Assembly (NCBI RefSeq): GCF_005981925.1
Contig: NZ_VBVX01000010.1
Span: forward strand, 1 to 49,769
Direction of reading: 5' to 3'
Length of the DNA stretch: 49,769 nucleotides
From: Streptomyces albidochromogenes
GTDB taxonomy: Bacteria; Actinomycetota; Actinomycetes; Streptomycetales; Streptomycetaceae
Made by a program: the position numbers and the translations under genes. The notes below the pieces were generated by a model. It saw only the letters and a list, made by a program, of their open reading frames with translations. It searched no databases and was not told where the DNA came from. Below are positions 24,093 through 31,708 of this stretch, in pieces (within the stretch, counting starts at the first letter, position 1; every line of letters starts with the position of its first letter).

Positions 24093-25412
24093 ATGACCGA
24101 ACCCGCCGCTCCCCCGCCCCCCGTCGACGGCCTCCTCGCCGCCGGACGCCGCAACGCCCGGATCCTCGCGCACGCGGTCAGCCACCCCTCGCACGCGCCG
24201 ACGCCATTGTTCGCCGACGCCCCGAAGCGCTGGCAGCGGCTGCTGCCGTACGCCGTCGTGGTGGGCCTCGTCGCGGTCTTCCTGCCGGTCACGCACGCCG
24301 TCCTCATGAACGACTACGACGTGTCCGGCGGGCTCGCCGGGGCGATCGCCGTCGCGCAGACCGTGCCGCTGCTGATGATCGCCCACCGGCCGCTCCAGGC
24401 GTGGTGGATCATCCTGCCCGCCGACATCGTCGGCGGGCTGTTCGCCGTCAACGGGCAGGGGGCGCAGGCCCCCTGGCCGTGGACCCCGCCCGTGATGGTG
24501 GCGTACCTGTTCCTGCTGTTCGCGCTGGCGCTGCGCGAGACGCGCCGGACGCTCATCGGCGTCTGGCTCGTCACCGGCGCCGCCGGCCTCGTCCTCGGCC
24601 GGTTCTTCTCCGAGGAGAGCGGCGGTACGCACGTCCTTCTCGTCGTGCTCAGCGCCGTCGTCCTCGTCATAGGCGGCGCGCTGCGCGAACGCGGCGAGGC
24701 GCAGCGGCGGCTCGTCGAGCAGGAGACCATCAGCGAGGAGGAGCGGTCCCGGCGCACGCTGCTGGAGGAACGCACTCGTATCGCCCGCGAACTGCACGAC
24801 GTCGTCGCCCACCACATGTCGGTGATCACCGTGCAGGCCGACTCCGCGCCGTACCGCGTCGGGGGCCTTTCGCCGCAGGCACGGGAGGAGTTCGCCTCGA
24901 TCGCCGCGAGCGCGCGGGAGTCGCTGACCGAGATGCGGCGGCTGCTCTCGGTCCTGCGCAGCGAGGACGCGAAGGGCGAGCGCGCCCCGCAGCCCGGCCT
25001 CGCCCGGCTCCAGCAGCTCGTCGAGGCGACGGTACGGGCGGGGGTGCCGGCCGAGTTGTCCCTGGCCGCGGACCTCGCGGAACCCGGCCGGCTGCCGCAG
25101 ACCGTCGACCTCTCCGCGTACCGCATCGTCCAGGAGGCCCTGGCGAACGTCGTACGGCACGCGCCCGGCGCCACGACCCGGGTCTCCGTCTCCCACGACG
25201 GCGCGGACCTGACCGTCCTCGTCGTCAACGGCCCGCCGTCGGGCCCCACTTCGCCCGTCGAGGCGAGCGGGGCGGGCGGCCACGGCCTCGTCGGAATGCG
25301 GGAGCGCGTACGGTTGACGGGCGGCACGCTCGACACCGGCCCGCTGCCCGACGGCGGGTTCCGGGTCGCCGCCCGGCTTCCCCTCGGCACGAAGGACCCC
25401 GCCTCCCCATGA
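24093..25412 (+). CDS. Sensor histidine kinase, NarL/DesK-type (HisKA_3)
   Basis: A 439-residue membrane kinase. The first ~200 residues hold about five or six hydrophobic helices with very short loops, so it probably senses within the membrane. HisKA_3 follows, with H235 in RIARELHDVVAHHMSV, and a HATPase domain (YRIVQEALANVVRHA; GGHGLVGMRERV). There is no long extracellular sensor domain. It overlaps the response-regulator gene by 4 bases (ATGA), so both are translated together. The neighbouring DUF1023 and acyltransferase genes suggest an envelope signal. Confidence 0.93.
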   Translation: MTEPAAPPPPVDGLLAAGRRNARILAHAVSHPSHAPTPLFADAPKRWQRLLPYAVVVGLVAVFLPVTHAVLMNDYDVSGGLAGAIAVAQTVPLLMIAHRPLQAWWIILPADIVGGLFAVNGQGAQAPWPWTPPVMVAYLFLLFALALRETRRTLIGVWLVTGAAGLVLGRFFSEESGGTHVLLVVLSAVVLVIGGALRERGEAQRRLVEQETISEEERSRRTLLEERTRIARELHDVVAHHMSVITVQADSAPYRVGGLSPQAREEFASIAASARESLTEMRRLLSVLRSEDAKGERAPQPGLARLQQLVEATVRAGVPAELSLAADLAEPGRLPQTVDLSAYRIVQEALANVVRHAPGATTRVSVSHDGADLTVLVVNGPPSGPTSPVEASGAGGHGLVGMRERVRLTGGTLDTGPLPDGGFRVAARLPLGTKDPASP

Positions 25413-26083
25413 CCATCCGCGTGATCATCGTCGACGACCAGGCCATGGTGCGGGCGGGGTTCGCCGCGCTGTTGTCGGCGCAGAGCGACATCGACGTGGT
25501 CGGCGAGGCGCCGGACGGGCGGCAGGGCATCGAGGTCGGCCGGGCCACCCGCCCCGACGTGGTCCTGATGGACGTGCGCATGCCGGAGATGGACGGGCTG
25601 GCGGCGGCGCGCGAGCTGCTGGACCCGCCGCCGGGCGTCGTCCACCGGCCGAAGGTCCTCATGCTCACCACGTTCGACGTGGACGACTACGTGTACGAGG
25701 CGCTGCGCGCCGGCGCGTCCGGGTTCCTCCTCAAGGACGCGCCGCCCGCCGACCTGATCTCGGCGGTGCGGGTGGTGGCGGCCGGAGAGGCGCTGCTGGC
25801 GCCGTCGGTGACACGGCGTCTGATCGCGGACTTCGCACGGCAGCGGCCCGCGCCGCGCAAGGACCCTTCGCTGCGCCTGAACGGGCTCACACCCCGCGAG
25901 ACGGAGGTCCTCGAACTGATCGCCCGGGGCCTTTCGAACCAGGAGATCGCGGCGCGACTCGTGCTGGCGGAGCAGACCGTCAAGACGCACATCGGCCGTG
26001 TCCTGGCCAAACTGGACCTGCGCGACCGCGCGCAGGCGGTGATCTTCGCGTACGAGTCGGGTCTGGTCTCGCCGGGGGCCTGA
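25409..26083 (+). CDS. NarL/LuxR-type response regulator
   Basis: A 224-residue DNA-binding regulator. The receiver domain (1-125) has acidic D9-D10, phospho-acceptor D55 (VVLMDVRMPEMDG) and K109 (GFLLKDAPP). The C-terminal LuxR-type helix-turn-helix contains LTPRETEVLELIARGLSNQEIA and VKTHIGRVLAKL. It is partner of the kinase with which it overlaps. Related motifs 60 bases in front of the kinase gene and about 95 bases in front of the downstream DUF1023 gene are candidate targets. Confidence 0.94.
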   Translation: MTIRVIIVDDQAMVRAGFAALLSAQSDIDVVGEAPDGRQGIEVGRATRPDVVLMDVRMPEMDGLAAARELLDPPPGVVHRPKVLMLTTFDVDDYVYEALRAGASGFLLKDAPPADLISAVRVVAAGEALLAPSVTRRLIADFARQRPAPRKDPSLRLNGLTPRETEVLELIARGLSNQEIAARLVLAEQTVKTHIGRVLAKLDLRDRAQAVIFAYESGLVSPGA

Positions 26084-26205
26084 CGGACGGCCCGCGGGCG
26101 GGCGGGCGCGGTGCCGGACGCGACGCGGCGCACGCCGGGACCTCGCAGGCGAACCCGGCACGAGAATCCGGCGCGTGAACCAGCGACGTGGACCCGGCAC
26201 CCCCA

Positions 26206-26222
26206 ATACCCCAGTAGTACAC
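26206..26222 (+). promoter_or_regulatory. Candidate response-regulator site B upstream of the second DUF1023 gene
   Basis: ATACCCCAGTAGTACAC matches site A (24012-24028, opposite strand) at 13 of 17 positions. A possible -10 TACCTT follows about 50 bases downstream, then GGAAGAGG before the start codon. Confidence 0.45.
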
Positions 26223-26316
26223 ACGACTTGACCCCCTGGTGTGACGCCCCGCTCGGCGTCGTCCTCCTACCTTCCTCTCCGCCGGCAACCGGCCACCGGA
26301 AGAGGAAGAGGGAACC

Positions 26317-27339
26317 ATGCGCCGTCTCAAGAGGACCCTGGTCGCACTAGCGCTCGCGGCAACCGTCGTATCGGGCACGGCGGGCTGGGCCTCCGGCACC
26401 GCGCAGGAGCCCGTCACCGGCCCGCCCCCCGGCACCGACGCCTGGCGGAGCGAGGGCCTGCCCGACCCGGCCACGGCCACTCCGGCCGAGATCGCCCGCT
26501 TCTTCGCGGCGCTCGGCCCCGGCCGGCGGCAGGATCTGGTCCGCCGCCACCCGGCCGTCGTGGGCAACCTGGACGGCGTTCCCGTCGAGCTCCGCTACGC
26601 CGCCAACGCCCGTACCGCGAAGGCCGCCGGCCTGGGCCGCCTGGCCGGTCCCGGCCGCCGCATCCTCGCCCTCGACCCGCGCGGCCGGGGCCAGGTGGCC
26701 GAGGTGTACGGGGATCTGGCGACGGCGCGGCACGTCGCCGTCGTGGTCCCCGGTTCGGACATCGACGCCGCCACCTTCGACCGTACGAACGACCCCTACG
26801 GCACCCCCGCCGGCATGGCGAAGTCCCTGCGCGACGCGACGAAGGGCCACCGCACCGCCGTGATCGCCTGGGCCGGTTACACCACCCCCGTCGGCGTGGG
26901 CGTGGACGCCGCCACGGGTGACCTCGCCGAGGCCGGGGCCGACCGCCTCGCCCGGCTGACGGACGGGCTCGACGCCACCGGCGCCCCCGACCCGGCCCTC
27001 TTCTGCCACAGCTACGGCTCGGTGGTCTGCGGCCTGGCCGCCGCCCGCCTCGACGCCGCCGACATCGTGGTGCTGGGCTCGCCCGGGATGCGCGCGGACA
27101 CCGTCGACGACCTGGGCACACGGGCCCGCGTGTGGGCAGCCAAAGCCCCGTCCGACTGGATCGGAAGGGTCCCGAACGTCGAGTTCGCCGGGCTCGGCCA
27201 CGGCGCCGACCCCACCGACCCGGCCTTCGGCGCCCGCCGCGTACCGGCCGGTGACGCCGACGGGCACACCGGCTACTTCGCCCCCGGCACACAGTCCCTG
27301 CGCGCCTTCGCGTCGATCACCGCGGAGGCGTCCCGATGA
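26317..27339 (+). CDS. DUF1023 alpha/beta hydrolase, secreted copy
   Basis: A 340-residue exported hydrolase. The signal peptide is about residues 1-28 (MRRLKRTLVALALAATVVSG, then WASGTA). The elbow is C230-H-S232-Y-G-S with Cys for the first Gly, as in its paralogue at 21752; likely acid D280 and H317. Both copies share RILALDPxGxG, VAVVVPG, AVIAWAxYT(S/T)PVGVG and GLGHGADP. It has a good ribosome site (GGAAGAGG) and overlaps the acyltransferase gene by 4 bases (ATGA). Such coupling suggests it acts with the acyltransferase on one substrate: one adding, one removing an acyl group is an inference. Confidence 0.9.
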   Translation: MRRLKRTLVALALAATVVSGTAGWASGTAQEPVTGPPPGTDAWRSEGLPDPATATPAEIARFFAALGPGRRQDLVRRHPAVVGNLDGVPVELRYAANARTAKAAGLGRLAGPGRRILALDPRGRGQVAEVYGDLATARHVAVVVPGSDIDAATFDRTNDPYGTPAGMAKSLRDATKGHRTAVIAWAGYTTPVGVGVDAATGDLAEAGADRLARLTDGLDATGAPDPALFCHSYGSVVCGLAAARLDAADIVVLGSPGMRADTVDDLGTRARVWAAKAPSDWIGRVPNVEFAGLGHGADPTDPAFGARRVPAGDADGHTGYFAPGTQSLRAFASITAEASR

Positions 27340-28529
27340 GGGCTCTGGCGGCGAGGATCGAGGCGCGGACCCCCGCCCACCGCGACCGGGCCGTCGACGG
27401 TCTGCGCGCCCTGGCCCTGCTCGCGGTGCCCACCGGCCACTGGATGCTCGGCGGCTTCACCCGGGACGACGGCGGCGCGCTGCACAACGCCAGCCCGCTG
27501 GCCTCCTTCGGCTTCTTCGCGCCCGTGAGCTGGGTGCTGCAGATGCTGGGCATCTTCTTCCTGGTCGGCGGCTACGCGTCCGTGCTGTCGTACCGCCGCC
27601 ACCGGGGCGCGACCGGTACGTGGCTGCGTGGCCGGATCGCGCGTCTTGGCCGGCCGGTGCTCGGCGTGACCGCCGTGTGGGCGCTGCTGCTGCCGGTGCT
27701 GTACGCGGTGGGGGTGCCGGGCACGACGCTGCGGACCGGGTCGACGCTGGTGATCCAGCCCCTGTGGTTCGTGGGGGTGTACGTCGCGGTGACCGCCCTG
27801 ACGCCGTACTGCGTCCGCGCCTCGCGGAGGACGGGCGCCTGGGCCGCCGCACCGCTCATCGCCTGCGTCGCGGTCGTCGACTTCCTGCGGTACGGGCCGT
27901 ACGCCGAGGCCGTGCCGTCGTGGGTGAGCCTGCTGAACCTGCTGCCGGGCTGGCTCTTCGCGTACCAACTCGGCGTCTGCTGGGGCGAGAAGCGCATCGG
28001 CCGGCGCGGCGGGGCGGTGCTGCTCGCCGGTGGGACGGTGCTGTTCGCCGTGCTGCTGCTGGTGTTCCACTACCCGGCGTCGATGGTCGGCGTACCGGGA
28101 GAGGCCCGCACCAACTCCCACCCGCCGTCCCTGCTGGTGCTGGCACTCGCGGCGGCGCAGAGCGGTGCGGCGATCCTGCTGCGCGACCGGATCGGGCGGC
28201 TGCTGCGCAGGCCGGCGCTGTGGGCGCCGGTCGTCGTGGTCAACCTGTCGGCGATGACGATCCTGTGCTGGCACCAGACGGCGATGCTCGCCGCGGCCGT
28301 CCCCGCCTCGTTCCTCGGTACGGTCGCGGGCCTGACCGGGGCGCCGGACTCGCTCGGCTGGATTCTGGCGAGGCTCGCGTGGCTGCCGGTGTTCGCGGGG
28401 CTTCTGATCCTGATCGGGCGGTACACGCGGGCGTTCGAGGCGCCGTGGGGAAAGGTGACGGCGCTCCGGCGCGCGGTGGCGGGGGTACTGGCGGCGGGGT
28501 TCGCGGTGTTCGCGCTGGGGCTGGCGTGA
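27336..28529 (+). CDS. Acyltransferase family 3 membrane protein
   Basis: A 397-residue integral membrane protein with about ten helices. The start DRAVDGLRALALLAVPTGHW carries the family pattern R-x-x-x-x-x-G-L-R-A and a histidine in the first helix. Such proteins move acyl groups (often acetyl) from the cytoplasm onto surface sugars, lipids or antibiotics. It is translationally coupled to the upstream secreted DUF1023 hydrolase, with the two-component genes before that. The target is unknown. Confidence 0.9.
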   Translation: MRALAARIEARTPAHRDRAVDGLRALALLAVPTGHWMLGGFTRDDGGALHNASPLASFGFFAPVSWVLQMLGIFFLVGGYASVLSYRRHRGATGTWLRGRIARLGRPVLGVTAVWALLLPVLYAVGVPGTTLRTGSTLVIQPLWFVGVYVAVTALTPYCVRASRRTGAWAAAPLIACVAVVDFLRYGPYAEAVPSWVSLLNLLPGWLFAYQLGVCWGEKRIGRRGGAVLLAGGTVLFAVLLLVFHYPASMVGVPGEARTNSHPPSLLVLALAAAQSGAAILLRDRIGRLLRRPALWAPVVVVNLSAMTILCWHQTAMLAAAVPASFLGTVAGLTGAPDSLGWILARLAWLPVFAGLLILIGRYTRAFEAPWGKVTALRRAVAGVLAAGFAVFALGLA

Positions 28530-28619
28530 GCCGGGGGGCGCGACGGCGGTCCGGGCACGGCCTCGGACGCCCGAACGCCGAACGCCACGCCGAACGCCGG
28601 ACCGGCCGGTTCGCGGAGC

Positions 28620-28646
28620 GGGGCCCGGGGCGGCGCCCCGGGCCCC
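28620..28646. terminator. Bidirectional terminator between the acyltransferase and aldo-keto reductase genes
   Basis: GGGGCCCGGGGC (28620-28631) pairs with GCCCCGGGCCCC (28635-28646), loop GGC. The genes on both sides converge on it, the reductase stop being 9 bases away. Confidence 0.8.
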
Positions 28647-28654
28647 GGGTGGTC

Positions 28655-29674
28655 CTACTCGCGCCCCGCCGACGTGAACGTCATGTCCGCGTAGCGGCCG
28701 CCCGCGACCCGGCCGGCGATCGGTTCCAGCAGTTCCATCTCGCTCTCGGTGAGCAGGAGCCGCGTCGCCGCCGCGTTCTCCTCGACGCGGGTGCGCTTGC
28801 GGGTTCCCGGGATCGGCACGACGGCGAGGCCGTGCACCCGTGCCTGCTGCTGCACCCACGCGAGGGCGACCTGGCCGAGCGTGGCGGTGCGGCCCTCGGC
28901 GAGCTTGCGCACCGGTTCGAGCAGCACGGCGTTCGCCGCCGCGTTGTCGCCGTTGTAGCGGGGCTGGCTCCGGCGGAAGTCGTCCTCGGTCAGGTCCTTC
29001 TCGGCGCTGGTGAAGGAACCGGTGAGGAAGCCGCGGCCGAGCGGTGAGTACGGCACCAGGGCGACGCCGAGTTCACGGGCCGCCGGCACCACGCCCTCCT
29101 CGATGTCGCGGCTGAACAGCGACCATTCCGACTGCACGGCCGCGATCGGGTGCACGGCCTGCGCGGCCCGCAGCTCGCCGCCGGTCACCTCGCTCAGCCC
29201 GAGGTGCTTGACCTTGCCCTCGCGCACCAGCTCGGCCATCGCGCCGACCGACTCCTCGACGGGGACGTTCACGTCGCGCCGGTGCATGTAGTAGAGGTCG
29301 ATCTCGTCGACGCCGAGGCGCTGGAGGCTGCCCTCGACGCACTGGCGGATGTAGGCGGGGTCGTTGTTGATGGTCCGCTTCGACGGGTCGCGGGGGTCGA
29401 CGGACAGCGCGAACTTCGTCGCGATGACGACCTCGTCGCGGTGGGCCCGGAAGAACGGCGCGAGGAACCTCTCGTTCTCACCGGCCGCGTACGCGTCCGC
29501 CGTGTCGTAGAGGGTGATGCCCAGTTCGAGCGCCCGTTCCAGCGTGGCCCGGGCCTCGTCGGCGTCCGTGGGCCCGTACGCGAAGCTCATGCCCATGCAG
29601 CCGAGGCCCTGTACGCCGACTTCCGGCCCACCGGTTCCCAGCCGAACCTTGTCGATCTTGTTGTCGTCGCTCAT
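28655..29674 (-). CDS. Aldo/keto reductase
   Basis: A 339-residue NADPH-dependent oxidoreductase with the (beta/alpha)8 fold. The catalytic tetrad is D57, Y62, K87 and H131 (TLYDTADAY, VVIATKF, DLYYMHR). The C-terminal part has VVPIPGTRKRTRVEEN, binding the nucleotide. It starts 7 bases after the stop of the MerR gene, so it is in one transcript with that regulator. Probably it detoxifies an aldehyde or quinone that the MerR protein senses. Confidence 0.94.
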   Translation of the reverse strand: MSDDNKIDKVRLGTGGPEVGVQGLGCMGMSFAYGPTDADEARATLERALELGITLYDTADAYAAGENERFLAPFFRAHRDEVVIATKFALSVDPRDPSKRTINNDPAYIRQCVEGSLQRLGVDEIDLYYMHRRDVNVPVEESVGAMAELVREGKVKHLGLSEVTGGELRAAQAVHPIAAVQSEWSLFSRDIEEGVVPAARELGVALVPYSPLGRGFLTGSFTSAEKDLTEDDFRRSQPRYNGDNAAANAVLLEPVRKLAEGRTATLGQVALAWVQQQARVHGLAVVPIPGTRKRTRVEENAAATRLLLTESEMELLEPIAGRVAGGRYADMTFTSAGRE

Positions 29675-29681
29675 ATGGGTT

Positions 29682-30137
29682 TCAGGCCCTCTCCGACGCC
29701 CTCCGGGCGTCCGCGTAAAAGTCGATCTTGTAGTCCAGTACGGCGAGTGTGTCCCGCAGTTCGTCGATGCGCGCCCGTACGTCCCGGCGCGTGGACTCCA
29801 GCAGCTCCTGCCGCTCCTCGAAGGTGTGCTCGCCCTCCCGCAGCAGTTCGGCGTACCTGACCATGTCCGCCACCGGCATGCCGGTCAGCCGCAGCTTGCC
29901 GACGAAGGCCAGCCAGTCCAGGTCCCGGTTGCTGAAGCGCCGCTGGCCGGTGTGCGAGCGGTCGACGTGCGGCATCAGCCCGATCCGCTCGTACCAGCGC
30001 AGGGTGTAGGCGGTGAGGCCGGTGTGCGCGGCGACCTCGCTGATCGTGTAGTGGTCCCGGCCCTCGGGGCGGGGGTGCGCCCGGGGCGCGGTGGCGCAGG
30101 TGTCGGTGCGTGCGGGGACGGTTTCCGTCACGGTCAT
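29682..30137 (-). CDS. MerR family transcriptional regulator
   Basis: A 151-residue regulator. The winged helix-turn-helix is at about 30-70 (YTISEVAAHTGLTAYTLRWYERIGL, RRFSNRDLDWLAF), followed by a coiled-coil dimer helix (about 100-145). There are no conserved cysteines in the C-terminal part, so it is not a metal sensor of the MerR/CueR type. The start is ATG 30137 with GGAGG just upstream. It controls a MerR-type promoter at 30145-30175, and shares a transcript with the aldo-keto reductase gene. Confidence 0.93.
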   Translation of the reverse strand: MTVTETVPARTDTCATAPRAHPRPEGRDHYTISEVAAHTGLTAYTLRWYERIGLMPHVDRSHTGQRRFSNRDLDWLAFVGKLRLTGMPVADMVRYAELLREGEHTFEERQELLESTRRDVRARIDELRDTLAVLDYKIDFYADARRASERA

Positions 30138-30144
30138 GACCTCC

Positions 30145-30175
30145 ACGCTAGGACCTTGGAGTGCGCTCCAAGCAA
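30145..30175 (-). promoter_or_regulatory. MerR-type promoter and operator
   Basis: On the minus strand TTGCTT (30170-30175) and TAGCGT (30145-30150) are separated by a 19-bp spacer, longer than normal as in MerR-activated promoters. The perfect palindrome CTTGGAG-TGCG-CTCCAAG (30155-30172) occupies the spacer. Confidence 0.8.
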
Positions 30176-30209
30176 CCGTAAACCGGAAGAAATCCGCGGA
30201 CGCCCTGGC

Positions 30210-30215
30210 TAGCCT
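30210..30215 (+). promoter_or_regulatory. -10 box of a leaderless promoter for the GNAT gene
   Basis: TAGCCT lies 8 bases before ATG 30224. GGGAG is present but directly against the ATG, too close for a ribosome site. Confidence 0.45.
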
Positions 30216-30223
30216 GCGGGAGC

Positions 30224-30694
30224 ATGAGTCCCGCACGCCGCGCCACCGCCGCGGACGCCGCCGAAGTGCTCCGTCTGCGCCAAGTCATGATCGACTCCGT
30301 CCACGCCGGCGACCCGTCCACCGACTGGCACGCCGAGTCCCTTCCGACCGTACGGAAGAAGCTCGCCGAGCCGGACGGGAACTTCGCCGCCTTCGTCGTC
30401 GACCACCCCGGCCGGCCCGGTGCGCTGGCCGCTCTCGCGGCCGGAACGGTCGAGTACCGCATCGGGCGCTCCGGCAATCCCCACGGCTCGGTCGGACAGC
30501 TCTTCAGCGTCGCCACCGACCCCGGCCAGCGCCGCCGGGGCCACGCCCGCGCGTGCGTCCAGGCGCTGCTCGACTGGCTGCGCGAGCGCGGCGCGGGCAG
30601 CGTCGACCTCAACGCGTCGGCCGAGGCGGAGCCGCTCTACGCCTCGCTGGGCTTCGTGCGCAAGCCCGACCCCTCCATGCGGCTCACCCTGTGA
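30224..30694 (+). CDS. GNAT family N-acetyltransferase
   Basis: A 156-residue acetyl-CoA-dependent transferase. The pyrophosphate-binding loop is Q102-R-R-R-G-H (ATDPGQRRRGHARACVQALLDWL), with the C-terminal GNAT element AEPLYASLGFVRKPDPSMRL. The substrate cannot be told. It stands directly upstream of a beta-lactamase-fold gene (19-base gap), but that gene has its own -10 box. It is divergent from the MerR gene. Confidence 0.9.
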   Translation: MSPARRATAADAAEVLRLRQVMIDSVHAGDPSTDWHAESLPTVRKKLAEPDGNFAAFVVDHPGRPGALAALAAGTVEYRIGRSGNPHGSVGQLFSVATDPGQRRRGHARACVQALLDWLRERGAGSVDLNASAEAEPLYASLGFVRKPDPSMRLTL

Positions 30695-30700
30695 AGCCCT

Positions 30701-30706
30701 TACGCT
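30701..30706 (+). promoter_or_regulatory. -10 box of a leaderless promoter for the first beta-lactamase-fold gene
   Basis: TACGCT lies 7 bases before ATG 30714, with no ribosome site. Confidence 0.5.
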
Positions 30707-30713
30707 CGTACGC

Positions 30714-31535
30714 ATGCAGAGCCTGGCGTCGCTGATCGAGAACTGGCCGGTACCCACCGCGGCGGCCGCCGTCGTGCGGGCGGACGGCGCCGTCCTCGGG
30801 TCGTACGGCCCGACCGGCCACCGCTTCCCGCTGGCGTCGGTCACCAAGCCGCTCACCGCGTACGCCGCGCTCGTCGCGTACGAGGAGGGGGCCGTCGAGC
30901 TCGACGAGCCGGCCGGCCCCGAGGGGTCCACGGTCCGCCACCTCCTCGCCCACACCAGCGGCCTGGCCTTCGACGAGCACCGTGTGATGGCGCCGCCCGG
31001 TGAACGCAGGCTCTACTCGAACGCGGGCTTCGAGGTGCTCGGTGACCACATCGCGAAGGCGACGGACATCCCCTTCGCCGACTACCTGCGCCAGGCGGTG
31101 CTGGAGCCGCTGGGCATGGCGGCCACCTCGCTGGACGGCTCGCCCGCCAAGGACGGCGTCTCGACCGTCGACGACCTGGTGCGTTTCGCCGCCGAGCTGC
31201 AGGCCCCGCGCCTGCTGGACCCGCGCACGGTGGCCGAGGCGACGGCCGTGGTCCATCCCGGGCTGAAGGGCGTCCTGCCCGGCTACGGCCATCAGAACCC
31301 CAACGACTGGGGCCTGGGCTTCGAGATCCGCGACTCCAAGTCCCCGCACTGGACGGGTGGTTCGTCGTCGCCGCGCACGTTCGGGCACTTCGGCCAGTCC
31401 GGTACGTTCCTGTGGGCCGACCCGGACGCGGGCCTCGCCTGCGTCGCGCTGACGGACCGGGCGTTCGGCCCGTGGGCCGTCGAGGTGTGGCCGCCGTTCA
31501 CGGACGCGGTACTGGCCACGTTCGCCGCCCGCTAG
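30714..31535 (+). CDS. Serine hydrolase of the beta-lactamase (class C) fold, cytoplasmic
   Basis: A 273-residue protein with S42-V-T-K45 (S-x-x-K), Y-S-N in RRLYSNAGFEVLG, and a third motif near GHFGQSGTF (H-x-G-like). It has no signal peptide or membrane helix, which is unusual for penicillin-binding relatives and points to an esterase or amidase acting in the cytoplasm. It is smaller than typical class C lactamases (~360 aa). A secreted relative follows 173 bases downstream. The substrate is unknown. Confidence 0.88.
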   Translation: MQSLASLIENWPVPTAAAAVVRADGAVLGSYGPTGHRFPLASVTKPLTAYAALVAYEEGAVELDEPAGPEGSTVRHLLAHTSGLAFDEHRVMAPPGERRLYSNAGFEVLGDHIAKATDIPFADYLRQAVLEPLGMAATSLDGSPAKDGVSTVDDLVRFAAELQAPRLLDPRTVAEATAVVHPGLKGVLPGYGHQNPNDWGLGFEIRDSKSPHWTGGSSSPRTFGHFGQSGTFLWADPDAGLACVALTDRAFGPWAVEVWPPFTDAVLATFAAR

Positions 31536-31708
31536 GTTCCGCCGCCCCGCGCGGCCGCGTTCGAGCGGGCCGCGAGCTCATGGAGGGCGTCGCGGGGTGG
31601 CTCCGAACGAGTGGACTCGCCGGACCGCGTGCCCGACGAGGAGTTCCGCCGGGGGCCCGGGTGGTGATGTTTGCCGTCCGAGCCGCTGACCTGGAAGAGG
31701 CGCCCTTC

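Noticed and set aside
28574..28605. Repeated CGAACGC units as a possible repeat array
   Set aside because: Three short, unevenly spaced copies in a GC-rich gap next to a terminator; no evidence of function and no CRISPR-like spacing.
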